From: Sphingobacteriia bacterium 24-36-13
Lineage (GTDB): Bacteria; Bacteroidota; Bacteroidia; Chitinophagales; Chitinophagaceae
DNA length: 64,000 nucleotides
NCBI GenBank assembly: GCA_002281875.1
Contig: NCHN01000002.1
Location: forward strand, 62,001 to 126,000
Direction of reading: 5' to 3'
Positions 40,114-50,126 of this stretch are shown here, in pieces (position 1 is the stretch's first letter; each line of letters starts with the position of its first letter). The position numbers and the translations under genes are program-made. The notes under the pieces were generated by a model, which worked only from the letters and a program-made list of their open reading frames with translations, searched no databases and was not told where the DNA came from.

Positions 40114-42675
40114 ATGCTAATTAATACTGCAATGCGTTCATTAATTGCGCTCTTTTTTCTTGAACTTATGGTTCTAGTTCCAACACAATTAAAAGCGCAA
40201 AATCCAGAACTAAATGGAAGTGCTGCCATTTTTCAACAGTTGCAAAAACTGCAAGTATTAGGAAGTGTACTATACATTGCTGCTCATCCTGACGACGAAA
40301 ACAATAGTTTACTTCCTTATTTGGCAAGAGAGAAAAAATATAGAACAGCTTATTTGAGTTTAACAAGAGGAGATGGTGGCCAAAATTTAATTGGCCCTGA
40401 GCAAGGTGTTGAATTGGGGTTGATTAGAACACAAGAATTATTAGCTGCCCGACAAATTGATGGCGCTGAACAATATTTCACCAGTGCCTATGAATTTGGA
40501 TTTAGTAAAACAGCCAATGAAACACTTCAATATTGGGATAGAAGAAAAGTATTAGCAGATATGGTTTGGGTTATTCGAAAATTTCAACCTGATATTATTG
40601 TAAATCGATTCCCACCTGATGCAAGAGCTGGTCATGGACACCATACTTCTTCAGCAGTTCTATCTATTGAAGCTTTTACTGCAGCTGCAGACCCCAACCA
40701 ATTTCCTGAACAATTAAAACAAGGAGTGTTTGTTTGGCAAGCCAAAAGGTTAGTTTGGAATACGTTTAATTTCGGAGGTGCCAATACTACCAGCGAAAAT
40801 CAACTGAAAATAGATGCGGGTGTTTACAACCCATTCTTAGGACAAAGTTACGGCGAAGTTGGAGGGGAAGCTAGAAGCATGCATAAAAGTCAAGGCGAAG
40901 GCAGACCAAGAAGAAAGGGGCCAGTGTTTGAATACTTCACTACAATTGCTGGCGATACTGCAAAAACAAGTTTAATGGATGGGATTACAACTGATTGGAG
41001 TCGTATTCCTTTTGCTGGTAAAGCCATTGAGCAATCAATCCAGCAAATAATACATCAATATAATTTTATTCAACCTTCGCAATCAATTAATGATTTAATT
41101 AAGTTATACAAACAAATAAAAGCACTTTCTTATGGTGGAATTTGGAAAGAACAAAAACTGAAAGAAATAGAATCGCTTTTACTAGCCTGTGCTGGAATAG
41201 TAGTTGAAGCAACAACGGAAGCAGAATATGCTGTTCCAGGTGAAAAGTTGGGAATCCAATTTTTAGTAAACAAAAGAAGTGAAGCTCCTGTACAGTTGAA
41301 CAAAATACAAGTGTACACAACCAATAGCGTTGAATACGACACCAGCATTAATAAGCTGTTGCAAAACAATATTAATTATACCATTAATTATGTTGGTCAG
41401 GTTTCTTTAGATCAGCCTGTTTCTCAGCCATATTGGTTGGCAGCTCCAATGAAGGATATGGGTACTTTTGATGTAACCAATTACCAATTCATTGGAGGAG
41501 CGAATTCACCGCCACCTTTTACTGCACAATTCACTTTTACTTTAAATGGAATGGAGTTAGTAGTAAATAAGACCATACAATACAAATATATTGATTTAGT
41601 TCGGGGTGAAATTTTTCAACCATTGAATGTTATTCCTCGAGTGGTTGTAGCATTAGATAAAAATGTATTGTTGACAAATGTTCAAACTCCCAACAAAAAA
41701 AATCTTTCTTCAACTGGATTGTTATTACAGTTTAAAGCCAATTTTACTGCTACAGAACTTCCAGTTACTATTAGTTTGAAAGAAGCTGGAAAATACTTGT
41801 ATTCAAAAGATACCATTCTGAGTTTTGGCACAGGTAGTATTTACCCTTACATGATCCAATTAAAAGATGCTTTAGGAAGGCAAAAGCCCGCAACAATATA
41901 TGCTGAATTAAAGTTTCAACTAAATGGAAAAGCATATGCTTTCGATCAACTACTTAAAACCATAAAATACGACCATATACCATCAATTAATTACTTGGAT
42001 AAAGATCAAGCAAGGGTAATTGACGAGCCTATTTTGTCTATTCCAAAGCGGGTAGGATATATTGTTGGTGCTGGAGACAAAGTGCCTGAGGCGTTGCAAC
42101 AACTAGGACATTCGGTTAATATTTTATCTGAGTCGGATATTGTGGAAGCTAAGTTGGCAACTTATGATGTGATTGTAGTTGGGATAAGGGCTTACAATAT
42201 TCATGAATGGTTGACCAATAAAAATGAAATATTAAATCGATACATTCAAAATGGAGGGCATTTAATTGTGCAGTATTTGAAAAGTAACTTGGTGGGTAAT
42301 AAAAGAGTGAAAGTAGGACCTTATGAATTTGCCATGTCTAATATTCGTGTGACCGAAGAAAAAGCACCCGTTAAAATGTTACAACCAAATCACTCTTTGT
42401 TAAGTTTTCCCAATAAAATTGAAGAAAAAGATTTTGATAATTGGGTACAAGAAAGGAGTACTTATCAAATGGAGCCGGTAAAAGCACCCTATGAAACTTT
42501 GTTACAAATGAATGATACCAATGATAAACCTACAACTGGTAGTTTAATAACCACAAAATATGGTAAAGGGCATTTTACTTACGTTAGTTTAGTTTTATTC
42601 AGACAATTACCTGCGGGTGTTACAGGTAGCTACAAATTACTTGCAAATTTGGTATCATTGACTCCCAATAAGTAA
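40114..42675 (+). CDS. PIG-L family deacetylase with C-terminal amidotransferase-like domain
   Basis: An 853-residue secreted protein: signal peptide about 1-30, then a PIG-L/LmbE deacetylase domain with zinc motif AHPDDEN and the later RAGHGHHTSS histidines. The middle is beta-rich, and the C-terminal third (from KRVGYIVGAGDKVPEALQQLGHSV to GGHLIVQYLKSN) resembles a class I glutamine-amidotransferase-like fold. ATG 40114 is used; ATG 40132 would also give a proper signal peptide. It removes acetyl groups from a GlcNAc-type substrate. It heads an operon with two small membrane proteins, an SSS symporter and a GH13 enzyme. Confidence 0.88.
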   Translation: MLINTAMRSLIALFFLELMVLVPTQLKAQNPELNGSAAIFQQLQKLQVLGSVLYIAAHPDDENNSLLPYLAREKKYRTAYLSLTRGDGGQNLIGPEQGVELGLIRTQELLAARQIDGAEQYFTSAYEFGFSKTANETLQYWDRRKVLADMVWVIRKFQPDIIVNRFPPDARAGHGHHTSSAVLSIEAFTAAADPNQFPEQLKQGVFVWQAKRLVWNTFNFGGANTTSENQLKIDAGVYNPFLGQSYGEVGGEARSMHKSQGEGRPRRKGPVFEYFTTIAGDTAKTSLMDGITTDWSRIPFAGKAIEQSIQQIIHQYNFIQPSQSINDLIKLYKQIKALSYGGIWKEQKLKEIESLLLACAGIVVEATTEAEYAVPGEKLGIQFLVNKRSEAPVQLNKIQVYTTNSVEYDTSINKLLQNNINYTINYVGQVSLDQPVSQPYWLAAPMKDMGTFDVTNYQFIGGANSPPPFTAQFTFTLNGMELVVNKTIQYKYIDLVRGEIFQPLNVIPRVVVALDKNVLLTNVQTPNKKNLSSTGLLLQFKANFTATELPVTISLKEAGKYLYSKDTILSFGTGSIYPYMIQLKDALGRQKPATIYAELKFQLNGKAYAFDQLLKTIKYDHIPSINYLDKDQARVIDEPILSIPKRVGYIVGAGDKVPEALQQLGHSVNILSESDIVEAKLATYDVIVVGIRAYNIHEWLTNKNEILNRYIQNGGHLIVQYLKSNLVGNKRVKVGPYEFAMSNIRVTEEKAPVKMLQPNHSLLSFPNKIEEKDFDNWVQERSTYQMEPVKAPYETLLQMNDTNDKPTTGSLITTKYGKGHFTYVSLVLFRQLPAGVTGSYKLLANLVSLTPNK

Positions 42676-42678
42676 TTT

Positions 42679-42831
42679 ATGCAACCAAGGAAAAAAATAA
42701 GTTTTTTTATGTTAGTGATCATTGGAGTGGTCATTGGCTTATTTTTAAAAAACGTTAAAGCAGGGTTGCTAATAGGGTTAGCGTTGGGGTTACTAGGAGG
42801 TGGATTACTTAGTTCTAAATCTAAAAGATGA
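42679..42831 (+). CDS. Small membrane protein (50 aa) in the deacetylase/symporter operon
   Basis: A 50-residue frame starting three bases after the PIG-L stop: a basic N-terminus (MQPRKKI), then two hydrophobic stretches (FFMLVIIGVVIGLFL and AGLLIGLALGLLGGGLL) with a basic SKSKR end. Its TGA overlaps the ATG of the next small gene (ATGA). The tight spacing on both sides strongly supports a real gene. No family recognized. Confidence 0.65.
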   Translation: MQPRKKISFFMLVIIGVVIGLFLKNVKAGLLIGLALGLLGGGLLSSKSKR

Positions 42832-42941
42832 AAGAGAAAATACCTTTATTTAAGTCGTGGAAAAGCTGGTACATTTTTGTACTACTGATATTATTGGTTC
42901 AAATACTTTTTTTTGATTGGTTTACAAATCTTTTTAAATGA
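42828..42941 (+). CDS. Small membrane protein (37 aa) coupled to the symporter
   Basis: A 37-residue frame (MKEKIPLFKSWKSW then YIFVLLILLVQILFF) with one membrane helix. It overlaps the preceding small gene and the SSS symporter gene by four bases each (ATGA at 42828-42831 and at 42938-42941), a chain of coupled starts. It may be an accessory subunit of the transporter, by analogy with small helices paired with some SSS carriers; not proven. Confidence 0.6.
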   Translation: MKEKIPLFKSWKSWYIFVLLILLVQILFFDWFTNLFK

Positions 42942-44644
42942 GAACAGCTGATTGGGTTATTTTGATTCTTACTCTTACAGGCATAATAGCCTATGGCGTA
43001 TACAAAAGCCGAACCAGTAAAGATATGGAAGGGTATTTTTTGAGTAATCGAAATATGCCTTGGTATATTGTATTATTAAGTATAATGGGTACCCAGGCCA
43101 GTGCAATTACTTTTCTTTCTGCACCAGGCCAAGCGTTTACCGATGGAATGCGATTTGTTCAATATTATTTTGGAATTCCCATAGCCATGGTGGTGTTATG
43201 CATCACTTTCGTTCCATTATTTAGCAAGTTAAAAGTAATTACAGCTTATGAGTTTTTAGAACAACGTTTCGATTTAAAAACTAGGGTATTTACTTCATCA
43301 TTATTTCTTTTATCTAGAGGACTTTCAACTGGTATCAGCATCTATGCTCCTTCCATTATTCTATCTTCTTTAATGGGGTGGGATATTTTTTATACGAATA
43401 TTGTAATGGGAGGTATGTTGATTGTTTACACTGTTTCGGGGGGCGCCAAAGCAGTGGCATATACCCAACAATTACAATTGATCATCATTTTTATTGGGAT
43501 GTTTATTGCGGGATATTTAATTGTTTCAAATTTGCCCGAGAATGTTGGGTTTAGTGAAGCATTGGCGGTGAGTGGAGCTGCTGGGAAAATGAATGTGATC
43601 ACCACAGGGTTTACTGAAAATGGGTTTGATTGGAAAGACAGATATAATTTAATCAGTGGTATTATTGGTGGTTTCTTTTTGGCACTCTCGTATTTTGGCA
43701 CTGATCAGTCTCAAGTTGGAAGATATTTAACTGCTAAGTCTGAACAAGAAAGTAAAATTGGATTGTTGATGAATGGGTTGGTTAAAGTGCCTATGCAATT
43801 TTTCATTCTTTTATTAGGGGCATTGTTATTTACTTTTTATCAATTTAATCCATCTCCAGTATTCTTTAATAAGGCAGCCGAAGACAAGGCATTATTAACA
43901 CCTTACAAAGATTCATTGCTGCAAATAAAGAATCAGTTTGATGAACAACAAGCTACACAACAAGCACATAGTAAGCTTTTCGTTTTGCAACCAACTGCTG
44001 CAATTAAAGATAGTGTTGCAAAAGGAGCAGCTAAATTAACAGTCATTAAAAATGAGTATAAGGCTGTTATTAAAAAAGCGGTACCCGGTTCAGATACCAA
44101 TGATACCAACTATATATTCTTACGTTTCGTAGTAGACTTTTTGCCTAGTGGTTTGGTGGGATTATTAATTGCGATTATTTTCTTAGCAGCATGGGGGTCA
44201 ATTGCTGCTGCACTCAATTCATTGGCTTCTTGTACCATGGTAGATTTTCATCAACGGTTTACTAAAAAAGAAAAACTAGCCGATACAGTAGCGCAAGACC
44301 TAAAAGAATATCGGTTGTCTAAATGGTATACTTTTTATTGGGGCGTGTTTTGTATTATCACGGCACAATTTGCAACTGGTATGGGAAGTTTAATTGAGGC
44401 AGTAAACGTGTTGGGCTCTTTATTTTATGGAGTAATTCTAGGTATTTTTCTGGTTGCATTTTATATGAAAAAGATTGGGGGAACTGCTGTATTTAGAGCA
44501 GCAGTTATAGGTGAATTATTGGTTATCCTATTATTCCTTTTAGATAAATACAATATCATTGGGCTTGGATTTTTATGGCTGAATGTAGCTGGTGCTTTGA
44601 TTGTTGTATTGTTAAGCGCTTGTTTTTCTTTTTTCAAAAGATAA
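42938..44644 (+). CDS. Sodium:solute symporter (SSS family)
   Basis: A 568-residue transporter with about 13 membrane helices. Family blocks include DMEGYFLSNRNMPWYIVLLSIMGTQASAITFLSAPGQAF (positions about 30-67), YEFLEQRFDLKTRVF and GGFFLALSYFGTDQSQVGRYL. An unusually long polar insert at about residues 310-375 separates two helices. The substrate is likely a sugar or other organic solute given the deacetylase and GH13 enzyme in the operon; the sequence does not settle it. Confidence 0.9.
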   Translation: MRTADWVILILTLTGIIAYGVYKSRTSKDMEGYFLSNRNMPWYIVLLSIMGTQASAITFLSAPGQAFTDGMRFVQYYFGIPIAMVVLCITFVPLFSKLKVITAYEFLEQRFDLKTRVFTSSLFLLSRGLSTGISIYAPSIILSSLMGWDIFYTNIVMGGMLIVYTVSGGAKAVAYTQQLQLIIIFIGMFIAGYLIVSNLPENVGFSEALAVSGAAGKMNVITTGFTENGFDWKDRYNLISGIIGGFFLALSYFGTDQSQVGRYLTAKSEQESKIGLLMNGLVKVPMQFFILLLGALLFTFYQFNPSPVFFNKAAEDKALLTPYKDSLLQIKNQFDEQQATQQAHSKLFVLQPTAAIKDSVAKGAAKLTVIKNEYKAVIKKAVPGSDTNDTNYIFLRFVVDFLPSGLVGLLIAIIFLAAWGSIAAALNSLASCTMVDFHQRFTKKEKLADTVAQDLKEYRLSKWYTFYWGVFCIITAQFATGMGSLIEAVNVLGSLFYGVILGIFLVAFYMKKIGGTAVFRAAVIGELLVILLFLLDKYNIIGLGFLWLNVAGALIVVLLSACFSFFKR

Positions 44645-44675
44645 ACGCTTATCTTCCTACTTAGATAAATACAAA

Positions 44676-45941
44676 ATGAAGTCGTCTTTTCATGTTGTGC
44701 CTTGGGCACATACAGCTACCATGTACGAAGTAAATATTCGTCAATATACACCCGAAGGTACTTTTAATGCATTTGCAAAGCATTTGCCACGATTAAAAGA
44801 AATGGGAGTAAACTTATTGTGGTTAATGCCAATTACGCCTATAAGTAAACTTAAGATGCAGGGAAGCTTAGGCAGTTATTATGCATGCAGTAGTTACATA
44901 GATATTAATCCAGAGTACGGCACTAAAGAAGATTTTAAACAACTGATTCAACGTGCTCATGAATTGGGTTTTAAAGTCATTATTGATTGGGTGGCCAATC
45001 ATACAGGTTGGGACCATCATTGGACAGTAGATCACCCCGATTGGATGATGACAGATGCTGATGGAAATTTCACTGAAAAAAATGGGTGGCATGATGTAAT
45101 TGATCTAAATTTTGAAGTGCCTGAAATGCGTCACGAGCTAATTAAAGCGATGCGATATTGGGTGAATGATTTTGATATTGATGGATTTAGGTGCGATATG
45201 GCACATTTGGTTCCACTTGATTTTTGGCAACAAGCCAGATTAAGTTGTGAATTAACTAAACCCTTATTTTGGTTGGCAGAATGTGAAGTGCAAGATTATC
45301 ACCAGGTTTTTGATGCTACTTATTCTTGGTGGTGGATGCATGAAACTGATAGGTATGCAAAAGCGCTTACTACATTGCATGAAGTAAGAAATGTATTACA
45401 TGCTTATTCGCAATATCCTCGTGGTGCTATCAAATTGTTTTTCACTTCTAATCATGATGAAAATAGTTGGAATGGAACGGAATATGAAAAATATGGAACG
45501 GCTGCATTAGCATGGGCTGTTTTTGCATTTACCTGGCATGGTATGCCAATGGTGTATAGTGGTCAAGAAAGTCCTAGTAAAAAACGGTTGAAATTTTTTG
45601 ATAAAGATTTAATTGAGTGGAACAATCCCAACCAACTTCACGGGTTTTATCAGAAACTTTCGAATTTACGTGTTAATAACCCTGCTATTTTTAAAGGAGA
45701 ATCATTTATTCTCCCTTCAGATAAAGACAACGAATTAATGGCATTTTTTAGAAGAAGTGGCAATCATATCGTGATGGTATTACTAAATGTTTCAGCTCAT
45801 AGTAGACTAAAAATTCATGTACACCACGATTGGCTGAAAGGTGAATTCAAGAATATATTTTCTGGCTTAACTTTTCATTTTCAGGAGAAAGAAGAATTTG
45901 AATTGCAAGCAGGGGAGTATTTGGTTTATGAGAAAGTATAA
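44676..45941 (+). CDS. Alpha-amylase family (GH13) enzyme
   Basis: A 421-residue GH13 protein. Region I IIDWVANHTG, region II DGFRCDMAH (catalytic nucleophile Asp), region III WLAECE (acid/base Glu) and region IV FFTSNHDEN are all present in the right order. It has no signal peptide, so it acts in the cytosol on alpha-glucans or alpha-glucosides. It is 31 nt downstream of the SSS symporter and is followed by a strong terminator, so it is the last gene of that operon. Exact specificity is open. Confidence 0.93.
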   Translation: MKSSFHVVPWAHTATMYEVNIRQYTPEGTFNAFAKHLPRLKEMGVNLLWLMPITPISKLKMQGSLGSYYACSSYIDINPEYGTKEDFKQLIQRAHELGFKVIIDWVANHTGWDHHWTVDHPDWMMTDADGNFTEKNGWHDVIDLNFEVPEMRHELIKAMRYWVNDFDIDGFRCDMAHLVPLDFWQQARLSCELTKPLFWLAECEVQDYHQVFDATYSWWWMHETDRYAKALTTLHEVRNVLHAYSQYPRGAIKLFFTSNHDENSWNGTEYEKYGTAALAWAVFAFTWHGMPMVYSGQESPSKKRLKFFDKDLIEWNNPNQLHGFYQKLSNLRVNNPAIFKGESFILPSDKDNELMAFFRRSGNHIVMVLLNVSAHSRLKIHVHHDWLKGEFKNIFSGLTFHFQEKEEFELQAGEYLVYEKV

Positions 45942-45970
45942 AAATGGTATTATAAAGATCAGCACAAAAA

Positions 45971-46001
45971 AACCTTGCAACATTTAGTTGCAAGGTTTTT
46001 A
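45971..46001 (+). terminator. Terminator of the GH13 operon
   Basis: AACCTTGCAA (45971-45980) and TTGCAAGGTT (45988-45997) form a perfect 10-bp stem with a 7-nt loop, followed by TTT. A-rich sequence before it (CAAAAAAAA) provides a T-run for the leftward protease gene as well, so it may be bidirectional. Confidence 0.88.
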
Positions 46002-46023
46002 ATTAAATATTCCGTCTTTAATA

Positions 46024-47550
46024 TCAATCTTCCGTAACCTGAAGTGGATAGGTATATCTACCTTCAAATCCTGGATAGAATCCATCAATTCTGATGGTGC
46101 CAGATTTAATATTAGCTAAAGCAATTTTCAATTCATCTAAATTGATGATTTCTTTACCGTTGATTCCTGTAATTACAAAACCATCTTCCATTCTACTCTT
46201 ACTTAGTAATCCTGTTCCTACTTTTTTAACTACTACGCCACCTGGTACATCATTGGCAGTTGCAATTTTTTTATCTAGGTTCACTAATTCACCTCCTAAC
46301 TTTTCAATGATGCTACTATTTCTAACAATATCGGTGTTGCCAGCTTTATTTTTCAACGTAATGGTAACCGAATTTTCCTTTCCAGCACGCTTATATTGTA
46401 CGGTTACTTTATCACCTGGTTTGTAACGTGCTACCTGCTCTTGCAGTTCTGGTCCTGTAGCTATAGCTACTCCTTGAATTTTAGTGATAATATCTCCTTT
46501 CTTTAAGCCCGCGCTGGCAGCTGCACCACCTGCAGGCGTATCAGTAATTAAAACACCTTCTCCTTCTTTATATGCGGTGCCTAATTCTTTTTCTAATTCA
46601 CGTTTGGCTTCGTCGGATAAGTTTTCTTTTGGATAACTAATTCCAATAAATGCGCGTTGCACAGTGCCAAATTTTACGATATCGGTTACAATTTTCTTGA
46701 CCATGTTCACAGGTATTGCATAAGAATAACCTGCATAAGAGCCAGTCGGAGATGCAATTGCAGAATTAATCCCTACCAATTCTCCATTGGTATTAATTAA
46801 AGCCCCGCCACTATTGCCCGGATTAACTGCTGCATCAGTTTGTATAAATGATTCAACCGGATTGGCGCCCTGTCTTCCGTTGATGTCAATCGATCTTGCT
46901 TTAGCACTGATGATACCTGCAGTAACTGTTACGTCTAAACTAAATGGATATCCAATAGCCAATACCCATTGGCCCAATTTAGCTTCATCGCTATTGCCAT
47001 AAACAATATAAGGGAATGCTTTTCCTTCAATTTTAATTACCGCCAAATCACTGTTAGGGTCTTGTCCTACTAAAGTGGCTTTGTAAGATTTTTTATTCGC
47101 AAGGGTCACATTAATTTCGTCAGCACCATCAATAACGTGGTTGTTGGTTACGATATAGCCGTCTTCGGTAATGATGACACCACTACCACTGGCTCGTTGT
47201 TCTGGTTGTACTCTTGGTCCACCACCAAAAAAATCACCAAAATCGTCTCCAAACATGTCTGCAAAGGGATTTCTTTGTTGACGTTGGTTGCTGCTGATTT
47301 GTTTGGCTTTTGTTCTTGTTTTAATATGTACTACTGCAGGCGTTCCTGTTGTTGCTGCAGCAGTAAAATCTATAGAACCGACTGCAGCGTTATTAGGACT
47401 ACCAAAAAATCCTGCATAATTAACAGGAAGTTTTCCTTGTTCCTGAACACCATCTTGCTGGTTCTCTACGAATTTACCGTAGCCCCACACACTGGCGAGG
47501 GCGGTAGTGGCGCTGATGCCCACAATCACTAAACCATTTTTCCAATTCAT
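46024..47550 (-). CDS. HtrA/DegP-family periplasmic serine protease
   Basis: A 508-residue protease with an N-terminal membrane anchor or signal (about 7-25), a trypsin-like domain with catalytic triad H138 (TNNHVIDG), D168 (NSDLAVIKI) and S247 (NPGNSGGAL), and two PDZ domains (about 300-400 and 420-505). A Phe/Gly/Asp-rich loop (PFADMFGDDFGDFFGGG) precedes the protease core. It degrades misfolded envelope proteins. It is monocistronic as far as can be seen. Confidence 0.95.
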   Translation of the reverse strand: MNWKNGLVIVGISATTALASVWGYGKFVENQQDGVQEQGKLPVNYAGFFGSPNNAAVGSIDFTAAATTGTPAVVHIKTRTKAKQISSNQRQQRNPFADMFGDDFGDFFGGGPRVQPEQRASGSGVIITEDGYIVTNNHVIDGADEINVTLANKKSYKATLVGQDPNSDLAVIKIEGKAFPYIVYGNSDEAKLGQWVLAIGYPFSLDVTVTAGIISAKARSIDINGRQGANPVESFIQTDAAVNPGNSGGALINTNGELVGINSAIASPTGSYAGYSYAIPVNMVKKIVTDIVKFGTVQRAFIGISYPKENLSDEAKRELEKELGTAYKEGEGVLITDTPAGGAAASAGLKKGDIITKIQGVAIATGPELQEQVARYKPGDKVTVQYKRAGKENSVTITLKNKAGNTDIVRNSSIIEKLGGELVNLDKKIATANDVPGGVVVKKVGTGLLSKSRMEDGFVITGINGKEIINLDELKIALANIKSGTIRIDGFYPGFEGRYTYPLQVTED

Positions 47551-47669
47551 ATGCTCAATTGTTTTTTAATAATTACTCAATTTACATGCCTTTCTTTAGC
47601 AAATAAACAAAGCTGTTTAATTGACAGTTCTCCAACAATACCATTTAACAAATGTTTTGGTAAAAAATG

Positions 47670-48674
47670 TCATTTTGTAAGTTCCTTCAAGAATGCCATG
47701 GTATCTACTCCATCTGCATAGTCGGTTAGCTGTGGTTGCTGAGCCGCTCCAAAAGGCACTAGCCCTGATCCCACAATACATTGAATAGACTCATCCTTTT
47801 GTAATTGGTTTAAAATTTGGGTACGATCGTTATAAAAACAATAATGCAATTGACTAACAGGTGAAAATGGGGAAGAATTTTCGGTTAGAATTACGGTGTC
47901 GTTGTTCATATAATATTTGCCTCCCATAATTAACAAAGCCAAATGGTAGTCGAAATTGTGTTTGTATTTATGGTAATCAATGAAATCTGGGTATTTTTTT
48001 AGTGCGTTCAATAATGGAACGAAATCATAGTCTTTGGGTACATAAACTTGGGTAACATTTCTGCACCCCAAACCAAAATACTGCAATACATCATCGGCTA
48101 ATAAACTCAATGTTTCTGCACTTTCAGAGCCATCTAATACAGCTACAGAAGTTCTATTTCTTCGAATAATATGTGGGTATTTTCCAAAATAATACTCAAA
48201 ATATCTGCTAGAATTATTGCTTCCTGTAGCTATATACGCATCTAACCCATTTAGTCGATCTGCAAACGAAATCCAGTTCTGTACCCTTACATCCCATTCG
48301 TACATTTTTTTGACCAAGTGTTTTATTAAGACTTCGTCTTTAGAAGAAACTTTTACTACAGCATAATGCCCGGAAACAAACACACAGAGCAAATCGTGAA
48401 AGCCTACTAACGGTATATTCCCTGCCATTACGATGCCTATTTGTAGTGGGTGGATCAGGGCCTCCGACACTTTGTATTTTGCCGCCCAGTCTTTTAAAAG
48501 CTGTTCTTGCAGAAAATGTTGGGCAATATTCTGGGTGGCTGACTCAATAAACTCAGGCACAAACCACTGATTTTGGTTAAAAGCCCGTTCTTTAGTGTCT
48601 AACCATTCTTCGTTATTACTGTTGATATATTGGCCTAAACGGCATAATAATTCAATTCGTTCTTGTAAAATCAT
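47670..48674 (-). CDS. Acyl-CoA reductase (LuxC-like)
   Basis: A 334-residue protein of the acyl-CoA reductase/aldehyde dehydrogenase-like family. Recognizable parts are IGIVMAGNIPLVGFHDLLCVFVSGH (about 78-102), TGSNNSSRYFEYYFGKYPHIIRRNRTSVAVLDG (about 153-185) and the candidate catalytic Cys in YFGLGCRNVTQVYVP (about residue 208). It reduces fatty acyl-CoA to aldehyde. It is divergent from the ferredoxin gene (61 nt apart); that pair recurs in Bacteroidota and the ferredoxin may be an electron partner. Confidence 0.87.
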   Translation of the reverse strand: MILQERIELLCRLGQYINSNNEEWLDTKERAFNQNQWFVPEFIESATQNIAQHFLQEQLLKDWAAKYKVSEALIHPLQIGIVMAGNIPLVGFHDLLCVFVSGHYAVVKVSSKDEVLIKHLVKKMYEWDVRVQNWISFADRLNGLDAYIATGSNNSSRYFEYYFGKYPHIIRRNRTSVAVLDGSESAETLSLLADDVLQYFGLGCRNVTQVYVPKDYDFVPLLNALKKYPDFIDYHKYKHNFDYHLALLIMGGKYYMNNDTVILTENSSPFSPVSQLHYCFYNDRTQILNQLQKDESIQCIVGSGLVPFGAAQQPQLTDYADGVDTMAFLKELTK

Positions 48675-48735
48675 TTGTCAACCGTATTTTTGGTACTGCA
48701 AATGTAATTTCACTAACTCAACAAACCCATTTTGT

Positions 48736-49083
48736 ATGGCAATCAAAATAACAGAAGAATGTATTAATTGTGGCGCATGTGAGCCAGAATGTCCTAATAA
48801 CGCTATTTATGAAGGTGGAGTAGAATGGTCAATTGCCGACGGAACCACCATCAAAGGCAGTTTTCAGTTAATGGATGGCAGCACTGTAGACGCAGACAAG
48901 CGTTTTGAGCCCATCAGTTTAGATACATACTATATTACTCCAAATAAATGTACTGAGTGCCAAGGCTTTCATGAAGAACCACAATGTGCTGCGGTTTGTC
49001 CTGTAGATTGTTGTGTTCCAGATGAATTATACCAAGAAACAGTAGATGAACTGATGGCTAAGAAAGCAAAAATGCATATTTAA
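48736..49083 (+). CDS. Two-cluster [4Fe-4S] ferredoxin
   Basis: A 115-residue ferredoxin. Cluster ligands are CINCGACEPECP near the N-terminus (about 9-20) and CTECQGFHEEPQCAAVCP near residues 77-94, a CxxCx8CxxxCP spacing as in Alvin-type ferredoxins. ATG 48736 is chosen because the longer open frame reaches back into the acyl-CoA reductase gene on the other strand. It carries electrons in the cytosol. It is followed by Ddl after 17 nt. Confidence 0.93.
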   Translation: MAIKITEECINCGACEPECPNNAIYEGGVEWSIADGTTIKGSFQLMDGSTVDADKRFEPISLDTYYITPNKCTECQGFHEEPQCAAVCPVDCCVPDELYQETVDELMAKKAKMHI

Positions 49084-49100
49084 CTAGCTCAACTATTTAC

Positions 49101-50081
49101 ATGAAGCGCAAAGTAGCATTGGTTACCGGCGGACTAAGTGGGGAAGCTCAAATTAGTTATAAGAGTGCCATTACGGTTGGGAATAATGTGGATCGTACTA
49201 AATATGATTTGTATAAAATTGACATTAATGCAACAGGATGGTGGTATGAAAATGCAGTAGGGGAAAAATCCTTGGTAAATAGAGACGACTTTTCAATAGT
49301 AGACAATGGCAACACCATTCATTTTGATGTAGCATTAATGTGTATTCATGGAACTCCTGGAGAAGATGGAAAATTGCAAGGTTATTTTGATATGTTGGGC
49401 ATTCCTTATACCAGCTGTGATGCGGCAACATCTGCCTTAACCATGAATAAGCGATACACGGTTGCTGTTGCAGCATTTGGAGGAATTAATGTTGCTAAGT
49501 CAATGCACTTATTTAGTCATACACCAGTGGGTGTTGAACTGATTTTAGCGCAGCTTCGATTGCCTCTATTTGTTAAGCCAAATAACGGTGGTAGCAGTAT
49601 AGGGATGAGTAAAGTAAATACTGCTGAAGAATTAGCCCCAGCTTTGTCTAAAGCCTTTAAAGAAGATCATCAAATTTTAGTGGAAGAATTCATAAGTGGA
49701 AGAGAATTTACCATTGGTGTATTTAAGCAAGGCAATACGATTTCTGTTCTGCCTATAACTGAAATAAGTACGCAAAATGAATTCTTTGATTTTGAGGCAA
49801 AGTATCAAGGCAAAAGTATTGAAACAACCCCAGCAATCATTGATGATACAATGAAGCAACATCTTTCTGATGCTGCTAAAAAAGTATATGAAATTTTTAA
49901 TTGTAGAGGGGTGGTTAGAATTGATTTCATTTACGATACCCTTCAACAAAAACCGTTTATGTTAGAAGTAAATACAGTGCCTGGGCAAAGTGAAGCTTCT
50001 GTAATACCTCAACAGGTAAGAGCGATGGGAATGCGGTTGACTGATTTTTATTCTGCAGTAATTGAACAAGCATTTCATTAA
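49101..50081 (+). CDS. ddl: D-alanine--D-alanine ligase
   Basis: A 326-residue ATP-grasp ligase for peptidoglycan. Features are ALVTGGLSGEAQISYKSA at the N-terminus (VTGG-S-E motif), IHGTPGEDGKLQGYFDMLGIPYTS, the ATP-grasp LFVKPNNGGSSIGMSKV, and the active-site end VVRIDFIYD with MLEVNTVPGQSEASVIPQQ. It joins two D-Ala residues in the cytosol. The PASTA protein follows on the same strand after 45 nt, another cell-wall link. Confidence 0.94.
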   Translation: MKRKVALVTGGLSGEAQISYKSAITVGNNVDRTKYDLYKIDINATGWWYENAVGEKSLVNRDDFSIVDNGNTIHFDVALMCIHGTPGEDGKLQGYFDMLGIPYTSCDAATSALTMNKRYTVAVAAFGGINVAKSMHLFSHTPVGVELILAQLRLPLFVKPNNGGSSIGMSKVNTAEELAPALSKAFKEDHQILVEEFISGREFTIGVFKQGNTISVLPITEISTQNEFFDFEAKYQGKSIETTPAIIDDTMKQHLSDAAKKVYEIFNCRGVVRIDFIYDTLQQKPFMLEVNTVPGQSEASVIPQQVRAMGMRLTDFYSAVIEQAFH

Positions 50082-50126
50082 TTTTAATATCCAATTAAGG
50101 TCCTTCATTTTCATTAAATTATTATC

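Noticed and set aside
48595-48735. N-terminal extension of the ferredoxin
   Set aside because: It reads back over the acyl-CoA reductase gene and has no ferredoxin-like sequence; ATG 48736 is at the family start.
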